Assembly: GCA_017467265.1 (NCBI GenBank)
Contig: JAFTSO010000011.1
Span: 1 to 35,014, forward strand
Source: Clostridia bacterium
GTDB taxonomy: Bacteria > Bacillota > Clostridia > Christensenellales > Borkfalkiaceae
Direction: 5' to 3'
DNA: 35,014 nt
Shown piece by piece: positions 8,201 to 15,551 of this stretch (positions are counted from its first letter, which is position 1; the number at the start of each line of letters is the position of its first letter). The translations under genes and the position numbers were made by a program. The notes below the pieces were generated by a model. That model was not told the origin of the DNA. It saw only the letters and a program-made list of their open reading frames with translations, and did no database searches.

Positions 8201-9494
8201 CTACACGGGAGTAGGCGAATACGAAGACGTCGCGGCGAAGATCGAAGTGACGGATGGCGCAGGGACGCGTACGTTGGATAGCAATATCTATACGCCCGTA
8301 TATTCGGACGAAGTGCAAAATGCCACGATCCGTATGATCTTTGCAAAAGACGGCAAAGAAACGGCGGTTGAAAGAACGCTGCCGATCAAGAAGATCGAAA
8401 ACCGTGTTTCGCAGTATTTAACGCAGTTTTACGATTATAACAATGGGGACGTGAGCGCGACGTCGGAAGGGATATTCTTTACGGCGCAGGAGAACGCGGA
8501 TATGCGGTTTTCTTTCGTGCGGAAGATTTCCACAGAGCACCTGTATTTCCGTTTGAACCCCAAGGCAGACGCGCGAGAATACGAAGAGATCGTGATTACT
8601 TTGCGCGATAGCGTACACGCAAACGAAGTGGTAGAGCTTACCGTCGTTTATGATAACGGCGAATATTTTGCGAGCGTACACGGCGGTGATAAACGCGGTT
8701 TTGACGTGGACGACGATGGCAAGATGAAGATTACGTACGATCGTGATACGCATCAGTTGCTCGACACGTACAACCGTCTTATGGCGACGATCAAAACGTA
8801 CGTCAACGGCAGCGAATTTGAAGGGTTTAGCAGCGGCTACGTCTATCTCGATGTGGCGGTGAAAGGCGTACGCGGCGCTGCGAGCGTCGGCATTTCGTCC
8901 ATAGCCAACCAAGATATGAACAACGGTAGACAGGATAGCAAGCCGCCGATCATCTCGATACAGGGGTATCTGTCGGGCAGTTTTGCGCCCGGAACACGCA
9001 TTGTGATTCCAGCGGCGACGACGTACGACGTTTTGAGCAACATCAAAGAAGTGACGGTATGCGTACGCTTTGAAGGGGCGATTGTAATGGACGAAGTCTC
9101 CGCCACGCAAGAGCATACGTATGTGCTCGGCGAGGAGTACGGCGAATATGAGATCGAGTATTTTGCACAGGACGTCAACGGCAAGAAAATGTCTTTGTCG
9201 AGATACGTAGTGGCATACGACGATCAAAAGCCTACGCTGACGTTCAACGGTGAAGTGGCGGAAACGGCAAAGGTCGGCTCGACGATCAGCTTGCCGTCCT
9301 ATTCCGTACAAGACAACGGTGATTTAAGCAAGGTGAAGGTGGAGATCTATTGCTTGTCCTCGGACGGTCTGATCAACGACGTGAAGGGGAGCAGCGTACG
9401 GTTTACGCGCAAGGGAAAACACACGATCTATTATCATATTCAGGACGAAAACGGGAACGTGACGTTCTACGCGTTCAACGTTGTGGTAGAGTAA
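5235..9494 (+). CDS. Large secreted Ig-like/LamG-like multidomain protein
   Basis: A 1419-aa protein with an export signal (n-region TIKKK, hydrophobic core, cleavage near 'DAAAKS', about residue 33). No lipobox, sortase motif, SLH repeat or membrane anchor is visible. The mature protein is all beta-strand in character. LamG/concanavalin-like stretches appear near residues 45-250, 530-760 and 1060-1210. Ig-like/cadherin-like modules separate them, with the recurring pattern 'G-x-Y-T-V-x-Y' (for example 'GVYTVVYKAYDAYGNAA' and 'GTYAVKFTATDYIGNEG', and the C-terminal 'GKHTIYYHIQDENGNVT'). These Ig modules resemble the DUF5011/HYR group. No catalytic motif is recognised. Its place directly behind the permeases, overlapping by one base, suggests a glycan-binding or surface-scaffold role. 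Function is otherwise unknown. Confidence 0.8.
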   Translation: MTIKKKLAAIFAAAGSFALIAASTPFVMDAAAKSTYGDAFIYTQEEPMKYKTSYSVPSISEDKGLLLYAYGSGARAEFKGGFSGAFETEAAVLSEEGKTGDLTDYSLIFTDKQTGKSFSVCVNVGRNGTSVSVQVNGERGGIVYYSDGNPYGYTALYNKEGQYTEFENGGTTKLRFDPVTKQIKAATNGGAYRLVWDLSQEINDGKRLSHELSAFNEYTVDVQFDNVKSNGKGQLLVYTFGDYKLGTQYVESKPNIFVQLTAKAIVGEEYTAPTASVSDLIAGTLDSKDVTLTVYNERGEKMNADGAYTFVPERAGDYFLYYTYGEGDTFASAYYLVEALAADEVHAEFTYDEGWTDGLTVGRYTNVYIPSATVTSEISYGGGAETATVTVKKDGEAVENYENVSGGFEYLFDEVGEYEIVYGVPSLGERVRESYFVTVSDSVVGVQLAEIEQIKALDDSLEITPAKFFFDGKEEIADVSLLYPSGRVQEGREFVLDELGVYTVEHKWSGGTTEQSFTVMELYSNMFTEGSGNAVSYQELTANNTVTGQMFTLTNNTQVVYDKVIDLSDNTFDDTISDRTQNAPLVEWIVQPNEIGKADMTALYVTFTDVYDPENYISVRVKYMDYNPEITLLRTRATGQNWLAYHYEFMTGDVLIHNATSHEDGGLVSSANFTQEITSRELVKNSMKIYYDDDAKSIYAQSWQTRSGDGTKEVPFLLRDYSTQDKYLSGGDKPWRGWTTGEVRMTMYAVGVSSTANVMLMTLDGEDLSKQYIPDNAAPIVSVSGVDENVLPNAEVNRPYKIFDFSARDLYSEVVKEETSVYFGEQNVAIVDGAFTPNQIGVYTVVYKAYDAYGNAAEKWLEVTAVDDTSAPEVVLLEQMKDRAVIGEKVYLPEFYGVGGVGGITTAVEVTCGGERVPIEFGAFVCEKEGTYAVKFTATDYIGNEGKQILRIRNVAVGEQPVFDENSLVFPVTLIDGDPFEFPTYVAKSYTGVGEYEDVAAKIEVTDGAGTRTLDSNIYTPVYSDEVQNATIRMIFAKDGKETAVERTLPIKKIENRVSQYLTQFYDYNNGDVSATSEGIFFTAQENADMRFSFVRKISTEHLYFRLNPKADAREYEEIVITLRDSVHANEVVELTVVYDNGEYFASVHGGDKRGFDVDDDGKMKITYDRDTHQLLDTYNRLMATIKTYVNGSEFEGFSSGYVYLDVAVKGVRGAASVGISSIANQDMNNGRQDSKPPIISIQGYLSGSFAPGTRIVIPAATTYDVLSNIKEVTVCVRFEGAIVMDEVSATQEHTYVLGEEYGEYEIEYFAQDVNGKKMSLSRYVVAYDDQKPTLTFNGEVAETAKVGSTISLPSYSVQDNGDLSKVKVEIYCLSSDGLINDVKGSSVRFTRKGKHTIYYHIQDENGNVTFYAFNVVVE

Positions 9495-9507
9495 GGGGGG
9501 ACGCATT

Positions 9508-11448
9508 ATGAAAAAGAAAATTTTATCGATTGCAATGTCTATACTTACCACGTTCGCGTTCGCGGTAGGCTGTAATAAAAAGGGCGGCTCGAACAACAAC
9601 GATGGCGGTGCAGGCGACACGTCCGCGCCGATCACAGTGCAGCTCCCCGATTCGGTAGCCCCGACGGCAGTGAACGTGATTGAAAACGGGGATTCCCCGT
9701 ACAGCATTGTTATTTCGCCCGATTGTGACGACAATATCAAGGCGATCGCCTCGGAAATCCAGTATTTCTATGCGGAATCGACGGGCGTTGTTTTGCCCAT
9801 CATTTCAGACGAAGATCTCGCCTTTGACGAGGACGCGTATTATATTTCACTTGGCGACACCACCTTGTTCAAGGGGAGCGGTTTGACGATTCCCAGCAAC
9901 CTGCGTGAAACGGGGTACGTGATGAAACGTATCGGGAATACGGTGCTTTGCAACGCGCGGAATAGCAACGGCACGATCAGCGCAGGCTACGATATGCTCA
10001 ACTATACGATCGGCTTGGAGTTTTACGCTTCGGACGAAATCTATTTTGAAGAGAAATCCACGGTGGCGTTGCTCGATTACGATATCGAATTCCGTCCGAC
10101 GGTGGATATACGCGAATTCCGTTCCAGAGCTATTTCTGCAGACGCAACGTATGCAAGACGTATGCGTATGTTCTCGTGGTTTGGTACGGGGATTTGGGTA
10201 AGTTTTGGCCATACGGCGATCAGTCAGTATCTCCCTACAACGGTTTACGGACACAATTCTGAGTGGTACAACGCCTCGCAAACACAGGTATGCTATGAAA
10301 ACGAAGAGATGCGTTTGGAGATGGTAGAGCGCATTAAGGAATATATCGTTTCGCACCCTTACGGGGTGTACGTTATGCTGGGGCATGAAGACAATTTGGA
10401 TATGTGTGAGTGCAGCGATTGCGTAGAGGCACGTGCGCTGATGGGTGGCTACGGCGGACAAGAGTGCAACTTCACGAATAAAATTGCGCGCGACGTGGAC
10501 GCGTGGCTGGCGGATAACTATCCCGAACGTGAAATCAAATATCTGTTCTTTGCCTATCAAACTTCGTCAGAACCTCCTGCAACGTGGGACGAAACACAGC
10601 AAAAATACGTGCCCGTATGGGAAGGATTTGACGTGCACGAGAGCGTAAACGTAATGTATTGCCCTATCGAAGCGGAGTTTTCCAAACCGTTCGCGAGCAA
10701 GGAAAATTCGGCACAATACGAACAGCTCCGCGGCTGGTCCGATTTGTTTGCGTCGAAGGGAAGGAAGGACAACATTGTTATCTGGACGTACAGTATCCCT
10801 GCGTACAGCTATATGGCGCCGCAAAACAATTTCGGCGTGTATGCGGAACATTATAAAACGATGTCGGATATGGGCGTAAATTATATTATGGATCAGGGCG
10901 TTTACGATTCGTCCACGCCTACTTTTGAGGCGTTGAAAATCTATACGCAATGCAAAACGATGTACCGTTCCGATCTTGATTTTAGCGAATTAGTATCCGA
11001 TTTTATCACGCATTATTACGGTGCGGCGGCGGAAACGATGATGGAGTATTACAATTTCTTTCGCTCGTACTATAAATATTTGGAAAACTCGAAAGGATTT
11101 TCGGGAGGTCTGTTCTTCGAAACGACGTTAAAAATGTTCTGGCCATACGAAGTACTACAAGAAATGTACCAGATGGTGGAAAAATCGATTGCACAGCTCG
11201 ATAGCGTGAAAACGAGCGATCCCGAACGGTATCAGGTTCTTTACGATCGCGTGCGTAGGGAACAAATCACGCCTATCTATTTGATGTTCGAGCATTATAT
11301 GAACCTTTTGACGCAAGAACAGAAAGAAGAGTATTGGTCCATCCTCAGCTATTATTGCGCGAAGTTTGAAATTACCAACCGCCGCGAAAGCGACGAAGGT
11401 GGGCTTACGCAAAAAATCGAGAGTTGGAAAACGGAGATATTCCAATAA
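9508..11448 (+). CDS. DUF4838 lipoprotein (GH67-like N-terminal fold)
   Basis: A 646-aa lipoprotein: signal peptide with lipobox 'FAVGC' and lipidated Cys22, then a Gly/Asn-rich linker. Residues ~65-185 resemble the alpha-glucuronidase N-terminal-like domain that precedes DUF4838 ('AASEIQYFYAESTGVVLPI', 'GYDMLNYTIGLEFYASDE'). Residues ~195-520 carry DUF4838 features, including the Cys cluster C300-E-C302-S-D-C305 and a TIM-barrel-like C-terminal half ('DNIVIWTYSIPAY', 'MGVNYIMDQGVY'). DUF4838 proteins are found in polysaccharide loci and are suspected glycosidases; the activity is not established. It sits in the middle of the operon with a GGGGGG-type ribosome binding site, 13 bp after the preceding gene. 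It probably acts on extracellular glycan at the membrane surface. A second, giant DUF4838 protein is encoded at 18367. Confidence 0.85.
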   Translation: MKKKILSIAMSILTTFAFAVGCNKKGGSNNNDGGAGDTSAPITVQLPDSVAPTAVNVIENGDSPYSIVISPDCDDNIKAIASEIQYFYAESTGVVLPIISDEDLAFDEDAYYISLGDTTLFKGSGLTIPSNLRETGYVMKRIGNTVLCNARNSNGTISAGYDMLNYTIGLEFYASDEIYFEEKSTVALLDYDIEFRPTVDIREFRSRAISADATYARRMRMFSWFGTGIWVSFGHTAISQYLPTTVYGHNSEWYNASQTQVCYENEEMRLEMVERIKEYIVSHPYGVYVMLGHEDNLDMCECSDCVEARALMGGYGGQECNFTNKIARDVDAWLADNYPEREIKYLFFAYQTSSEPPATWDETQQKYVPVWEGFDVHESVNVMYCPIEAEFSKPFASKENSAQYEQLRGWSDLFASKGRKDNIVIWTYSIPAYSYMAPQNNFGVYAEHYKTMSDMGVNYIMDQGVYDSSTPTFEALKIYTQCKTMYRSDLDFSELVSDFITHYYGAAAETMMEYYNFFRSYYKYLENSKGFSGGLFFETTLKMFWPYEVLQEMYQMVEKSIAQLDSVKTSDPERYQVLYDRVRREQITPIYLMFEHYMNLLTQEQKEEYWSILSYYCAKFEITNRRESDEGGLTQKIESWKTEIFQ

Positions 11449-11463
11449 AGGAGAAATTGGACA

Positions 11464-12918
11464 ATGAAAAAATTCGTAAAAGGCTTGGCGGCACTTTTGT
11501 TGACGGGCACAATGGCGACGGCAGGATTTGCTGCTTGTGGCGGAGATACGGGCGGCGACGGTGGTAGCAGTTCGAGTGAAACGAGTAGTGAGTCGATCGT
11601 CATTACGATTGTTTTGGATAAAGAAACTTATACGTTAGAAGAGGACAGCTCGTTCGTATTGACCGCGACGACGAACTCCACCCGTTCGGTGCGTTGGACC
11701 TCCGACAATCCTACGGTCGCGTCGGTGAACGCGGTTGGGAAAGTGTTGGCGAAAGCCCCCGGTACGGCGGTGATCAAGGCAGAGGCGGAAGGCGAGAGCG
11801 CGGAGTGCGTGGTAACGGTCACGGCGCGCAGCGTAGAGAGCGGTGCATTGCTCCGCGTGCAGAGCACGAAACTGATGATGGAGATGCAGACGGAAGCAAC
11901 GGCACAGATAGGCGTACAGTACGTTACCGTTTCGGGCGACGACGAGCGTGTGGAAACGGACAAGGCGTTTGCGTTTGAGAGTGCGGACGAGAGTATTGCG
12001 ACGGTCTCGGAGAGTGGTTTGGTCACACCCGTTGGCGTGGGCACGACGGAAGTGGTGATCACGTCGGGGGATCTCGTCGAATACGTGACGGTGGACGTTT
12101 ATACGGCGGCGGTCTGCGACGCGCAGAGCTGGCTGGAGATGTTTGAAGATCCTACTAACGACAAGGCGCGTTATTATCTGACGAACGACATCGATTTTAC
12201 GGGCTATGCCTATGACATCGGCACGCTTGCGGATAGCGGCAATATTGAGAATAACTATTTTGGCGGCGAAATCAACGGCGACGGTTGGTCGGTGAAAAAC
12301 GTGACGATGCAAGGCAATTATCAATCGCTGTTTGGTACGGCGGTCGGGTTGCGCCTGCGGAATATTTCGTTTGAGAATATTTTGTTTACGGCAGAGGCGG
12401 TGCGCGCGGCTGGTATCGCGCACACGTTCGGGCATCATAACGACAAGGGCGTGTTCGAATCCAACTTGTCCAACGTATCGCTCGATCTTGTATTTGAGAC
12501 TGCGATGGGCACGGGAATTTCGTGGACGAACTACGGTATGAACCTGAACAACGCGTTTATCCGTATGCGCAAGGGTGAAAATTCGACGGTGACGGAGTTC
12601 CCCGACGATTTGACGAGCACGGGCTACGTCGATCACGAAACGCTGCCCTCGCATATCACAACGCAGGCGTTTATGGGCGTTTCGCGTATGGCGTACAACT
12701 GGGGATACGGTAAATCGAGTATGTCCAACGTCGTCGTATATAGTGAATTTGAGGGTGCAGGCGGCGTAATCGGATACGGCTACGGCAATTTTGACGGGGA
12801 TAACGTGATATATTGCGAAACGCAAATGCACGCATCCTATTACGGCTATCAAATTTTTGATCATAGCGTATGGAGCGTTCATCCAGAACGTCTGCCTTCG
12901 CTTATTAAAAAATCATAA
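11464..12918 (+). CDS. BIG2-domain lipoprotein with GLUG/beta-helix-like C-terminus
   Basis: A 484-aa lipoprotein with lipobox 'GFAAC' (Cys25) and a Gly/Ser-rich linker. Two bacterial Ig-like group 2 domains follow: residues ~47-119 ('VRWTSDNPTVASVNAVGKVL', 'GTAVIKAEAEG') and ~124-213 ('SADESIATVSESGLVTPVG'). From ~218 it has a strand-rich domain of the kind seen with GLUG motifs ('YYLTNDIDFTGYAYDIG', 'GGEINGDGWSVKNVTMQG', 'LRNISFENILFTAE'), which recurs in the giant protein at 21985-26440. No catalytic residues are recognised. It is co-transcribed 15 bp after the DUF4838 lipoprotein with an AAAGGAG site. Probable role: surface glycan binding. It could equally be a structural adhesin. Confidence 0.8.
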   Translation: MKKFVKGLAALLLTGTMATAGFAACGGDTGGDGGSSSSETSSESIVITIVLDKETYTLEEDSSFVLTATTNSTRSVRWTSDNPTVASVNAVGKVLAKAPGTAVIKAEAEGESAECVVTVTARSVESGALLRVQSTKLMMEMQTEATAQIGVQYVTVSGDDERVETDKAFAFESADESIATVSESGLVTPVGVGTTEVVITSGDLVEYVTVDVYTAAVCDAQSWLEMFEDPTNDKARYYLTNDIDFTGYAYDIGTLADSGNIENNYFGGEINGDGWSVKNVTMQGNYQSLFGTAVGLRLRNISFENILFTAEAVRAAGIAHTFGHHNDKGVFESNLSNVSLDLVFETAMGTGISWTNYGMNLNNAFIRMRKGENSTVTEFPDDLTSTGYVDHETLPSHITTQAFMGVSRMAYNWGYGKSSMSNVVVYSEFEGAGGVIGYGYGNFDGDNVIYCETQMHASYYGYQIFDHSVWSVHPERLPSLIKKS

Positions 12919-12951
12919 AAGGCGCGCTTTTGGCGCAGGGAGGAAAAGGTT

Positions 12952-15420
12952 ATGAAAAAAATGAGAAAAGCATTATTATTAGCATTGTCATTGGCGATGT
13001 CCGCAACGCTGTTTGCTGCGTGCGGCAAGGACAAGGATAAGGGCAACGCGTCGAGTAGCGTAGGCGGCAGCAGTGAAATTTCTTCACCTGCGGAGAGCGA
13101 AAGTTCGTCTGAAACAATCGAAAGCGAAAGCAGCGAAGAAAGCTCCGTCGAGAGTGAAAGTTCTACGCCTTCGGAAGAAAGTTCGTCTGAAAGTATCGAG
13201 AGCGAAAGCAGCGAAGAAAGCAGCGAAGAAAGCTCCGAACCGCAAGAAATGCGCGTGAACGTTGTAAAAGAAACGGTGACGGGTGCGACGATCGAAGGAG
13301 AGAACGAGGCGATCGTCGGGGAAGATTATTACTTTGCCGTGACGTTTGCGACGGGGTATGAAGCTGGGGCTGATTTTGCGGTGACGATTGACGGCGAGGC
13401 GGCTACGTACGACGAAACGCAGGGCAAATACGTGGTAAAAGACGTTGCTTACGGGTTTATGATCGAAGTGGTCGGCGTTGTGGAAGTTTCCTATGACGTG
13501 ACGTTTGCGTGCGAGGTAGCAGGCGCTTTGCTCAATGAAAACACGACGATCAAGGGCACGGCGGCGGAATACGTGTTCCGCATTTCGCTCGCAGAGAAAT
13601 ATTCGCAAAGTCTGGACGTGGTGAAAGTGTCCTACTCGGTAGGCGATACGACGACGGAAGTGACGAGGAACGAGAACGGGGAATACGTGATCGCAAACCA
13701 AAACGCGGATATCACGATTACGGTCGAGAACGTTTCGCTGAATACGTACGACGTACAGTTTGCGTATAACGGCGACGTGAAATATGTGGCACAAGACGTG
13801 ACGGTGGATACGGAAGTGTCCGCGGAAGATTTGGCGGCGGCGAAAGACGCGGTGATGACAGGCGTAGAAGGTACGTTCGTGGGCTGGGACATTCCGTTGG
13901 GCTTGGTGAAAGGCGAAACGACCTTGCAGGCAGTTGTGGCGGCAGGCGAAACGGAGAGCGTGGCAACGGCTTTTGCGGCGACCGTAGAAACGGATGCGTC
14001 CGCGCCCGTAGGTTATACCACCGTCAGCAAGGAAACGGCTGTATGGGCGGAAGAGAACGCGGGTATCGGCGGCGACAAGACGGTGGTTGCGAATATTGCC
14101 GACTTGGACGTAGAGCCGTACAAAGAGATTTATTTCCAGATGAAGGTAGAAAAATCGTGGATTTTGTTCGACGGTTGGAGTCATTATCTCGCCAACGGCG
14201 ACAGCGAACGGGACGGCACGATTGCCGTTTGGCAGCTGATTACGCTCAAAAAGAACGGCACGGGTTGGGACGTTAGCTTTGGCGGTACGACGACCTTCCG
14301 CGAAGGGAATAACCTGAAAGGGATTTTGACGTTCGAATACGACGCGCGCTCGGCAGAGCTGGGCTTTGACGACTGTGTTCCTGCAGAGATTTCCGTGACG
14401 GAAATGATCGCGGTTAAAGACGAAAACTACGTACACGGTACGCGAGAAACGGTGGTGGAGAGTTTGTTTGTCAACGCGACGGCGAGCGAAGAATCGGCGC
14501 CGTACGGATACCAAAAGGTGTACAGTGAAACGGCGGTTTGGAACGAAAGTAAACAAAGCACGGGCGGCGTAAAGACCGTTTGGGCGGATCTTGCGCAAAT
14601 TGACGTCGCGAAATACAAGACGATCAAATTCCAGATCAAAGTGGAGAAGAGCTGGGTACTCTTCGACGGCTGGTCGCATTATTTTGCTGGGAACGGACAA
14701 TGGACCCCCGTCGAGATGACAAAGACGGGCGCAGGCTGGGATATCGCGTTCGCAGGAGGCGCAGGCACAGTGACGAGCCGTAGCGGCAACAATCTTTCCA
14801 CGCTCTTGAAGATGGAGCTTGACGCACGCTCGGAAGAGCTTGGCTATGCAGATTGTACGCCTGCACAAATTAATGTGACGGAGCTGATCGGCGTTTTGGA
14901 CGAGAACTACGTAGAGCCTGTCAAAAAGGATTTGGTTACAGACAGCGCGTATCTTGCCGGCGTAGATATTAACGGCTCTATGTTCGAGGCAACGACGGAG
15001 ATCACGGCGGCGTTTGGTTTTGAGAACGTATATAAATATCAAAGCGCAACGGCGGCGAATATCCACGGTATGAACTTTGACGGTACGAACTTGGACGAAT
15101 ACAGCAAAGTATATTTTGCGTTGAAAACGTCGAAATTCAACTGCAACGCAGAAAAGACGTTGGAAGGTCTGACCGATTGGCTGTATTTCGAGTTGACGCA
15201 GACGGCGGCGAACACGTGGGATATTAAAATTACGTACGGCGGCGAAGTGGTATATAGCGGCACGGGATTTAACGGCGCGTATAACTCCGAAGCGAACCCT
15301 GCGTATAGCAACAACGCAATCGATGCGATCCTGTACGGCAATCCCTCTGGGTTCTATCCGATGGCGGTGGACGGCGATTTGACTGTGTACGTATCCGAGG
15401 TGCTCGCGGAAAAAGCGTAA
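12952..15420 (+). CDS. Lipoprotein with Ser/Glu linker and tandem beta-domain repeats
   Basis: An 822-aa lipoprotein with lipobox 'LFAAC' (Cys24), then a long Ser/Glu linker (residues ~45-97). Residues ~100-345 contain strand-rich modules of the InlB-B/Ig type ('YYFAVTFATGYEAGADFAV', 'NTYDVQFAYNGDV'). Two copies of a ~150-residue module follow, at ~351-505 and ~508-650. They share 'Y-x-x-V-x-x-E-T-A-V-W', 'VEKSW(I/V)LFDGWSHY', 'GNNL' and 'ELG-(F/Y)-x-D-C-x-P-A'. A third, more distant version (~665-822) ends the protein. The Trp-rich 'LFDGWSHY' surface is compatible with carbohydrate binding, but no named family is recognised. It is the last gene of the operon, followed by a terminator at 15440. 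Start: ATG with GGGAGG upstream. Confidence 0.75.
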   Translation: MKKMRKALLLALSLAMSATLFAACGKDKDKGNASSSVGGSSEISSPAESESSSETIESESSEESSVESESSTPSEESSSESIESESSEESSEESSEPQEMRVNVVKETVTGATIEGENEAIVGEDYYFAVTFATGYEAGADFAVTIDGEAATYDETQGKYVVKDVAYGFMIEVVGVVEVSYDVTFACEVAGALLNENTTIKGTAAEYVFRISLAEKYSQSLDVVKVSYSVGDTTTEVTRNENGEYVIANQNADITITVENVSLNTYDVQFAYNGDVKYVAQDVTVDTEVSAEDLAAAKDAVMTGVEGTFVGWDIPLGLVKGETTLQAVVAAGETESVATAFAATVETDASAPVGYTTVSKETAVWAEENAGIGGDKTVVANIADLDVEPYKEIYFQMKVEKSWILFDGWSHYLANGDSERDGTIAVWQLITLKKNGTGWDVSFGGTTTFREGNNLKGILTFEYDARSAELGFDDCVPAEISVTEMIAVKDENYVHGTRETVVESLFVNATASEESAPYGYQKVYSETAVWNESKQSTGGVKTVWADLAQIDVAKYKTIKFQIKVEKSWVLFDGWSHYFAGNGQWTPVEMTKTGAGWDIAFAGGAGTVTSRSGNNLSTLLKMELDARSEELGYADCTPAQINVTELIGVLDENYVEPVKKDLVTDSAYLAGVDINGSMFEATTEITAAFGFENVYKYQSATAANIHGMNFDGTNLDEYSKVYFALKTSKFNCNAEKTLEGLTDWLYFELTQTAANTWDIKITYGGEVVYSGTGFNGAYNSEANPAYSNNAIDAILYGNPSGFYPMAVDGDLTVYVSEVLAEKA
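13084..13239 (+). repeat. Low-complexity Ser/Glu-coding repeat tract
   Basis: Degenerate short repeats (GAAAGCGAAAGC, AGCAGCGAAGAAAGC and variants) encode the Ser/Glu linker of the 822-aa lipoprotein. The tract could change length by replication slippage. It is a flexible acidic spacer that would hold the binding modules away from the membrane. Confidence 0.75.
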
Positions 15421-15439
15421 TTTGTTCATAGAAAAACGG

Positions 15440-15471
15440 GAACGGGCGAAAAAATCGTCCGTTCTTTTTTT
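15440..15471 (+). terminator. Rho-independent terminator of the GH130 operon
   Basis: The stem GAACGGGCGA (15440-15449) pairs with TCGTCCGTTC (15455-15464) with one G-U pair, across a 5-nt A-rich loop, and is followed by seven T's. It lies 20 bp after the last stop codon of the operon. Confidence 0.9.
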
Positions 15472-15480
15472 GTAAGAATA

Positions 15481-15509
15481 TTGACAGGGTAGGTAAAAAG
15501 TGCTATAAT
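15481..15509 (+). promoter_or_regulatory. Consensus sigma-A promoter of the PHP gene
   Basis: TTGACA (15481-15486), 17 bp, TATAAT (15504-15509): both boxes match consensus exactly. It lies directly after the operon terminator, so the PHP gene is an independent and probably strongly expressed transcription unit. Confidence 0.92.
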
Positions 15510-15551
15510 AAAAAACAGCGGAGCTTTTTCCGTAAACAGGAGATAATGAAA

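Noticed and set aside
6240..8318. A 692-codon open frame on the minus strand inside the 1419-aa gene, and similar long antisense frames at 1435-3192, 13084-15621, 22114-23274 and 15426-16733
   Set aside because: They are mirror images of real genes, rich in Arg/His/Val with no ribosome binding sites or recognisable domains, and arise from the codon bias of the sense strand.
13084..13239. CRISPR or satellite array
   Set aside because: The repeats are short, degenerate, in frame and without spacers; they encode a Ser/Glu linker.
15475..15486. 12-base identity AGAATATTGACA with 17976-17987
   Set aside because: Half of it is the -35 consensus and the rest is A/T-rich. No TGMAATTT pair precedes it, so no shared regulation is claimed for the PHP gene.
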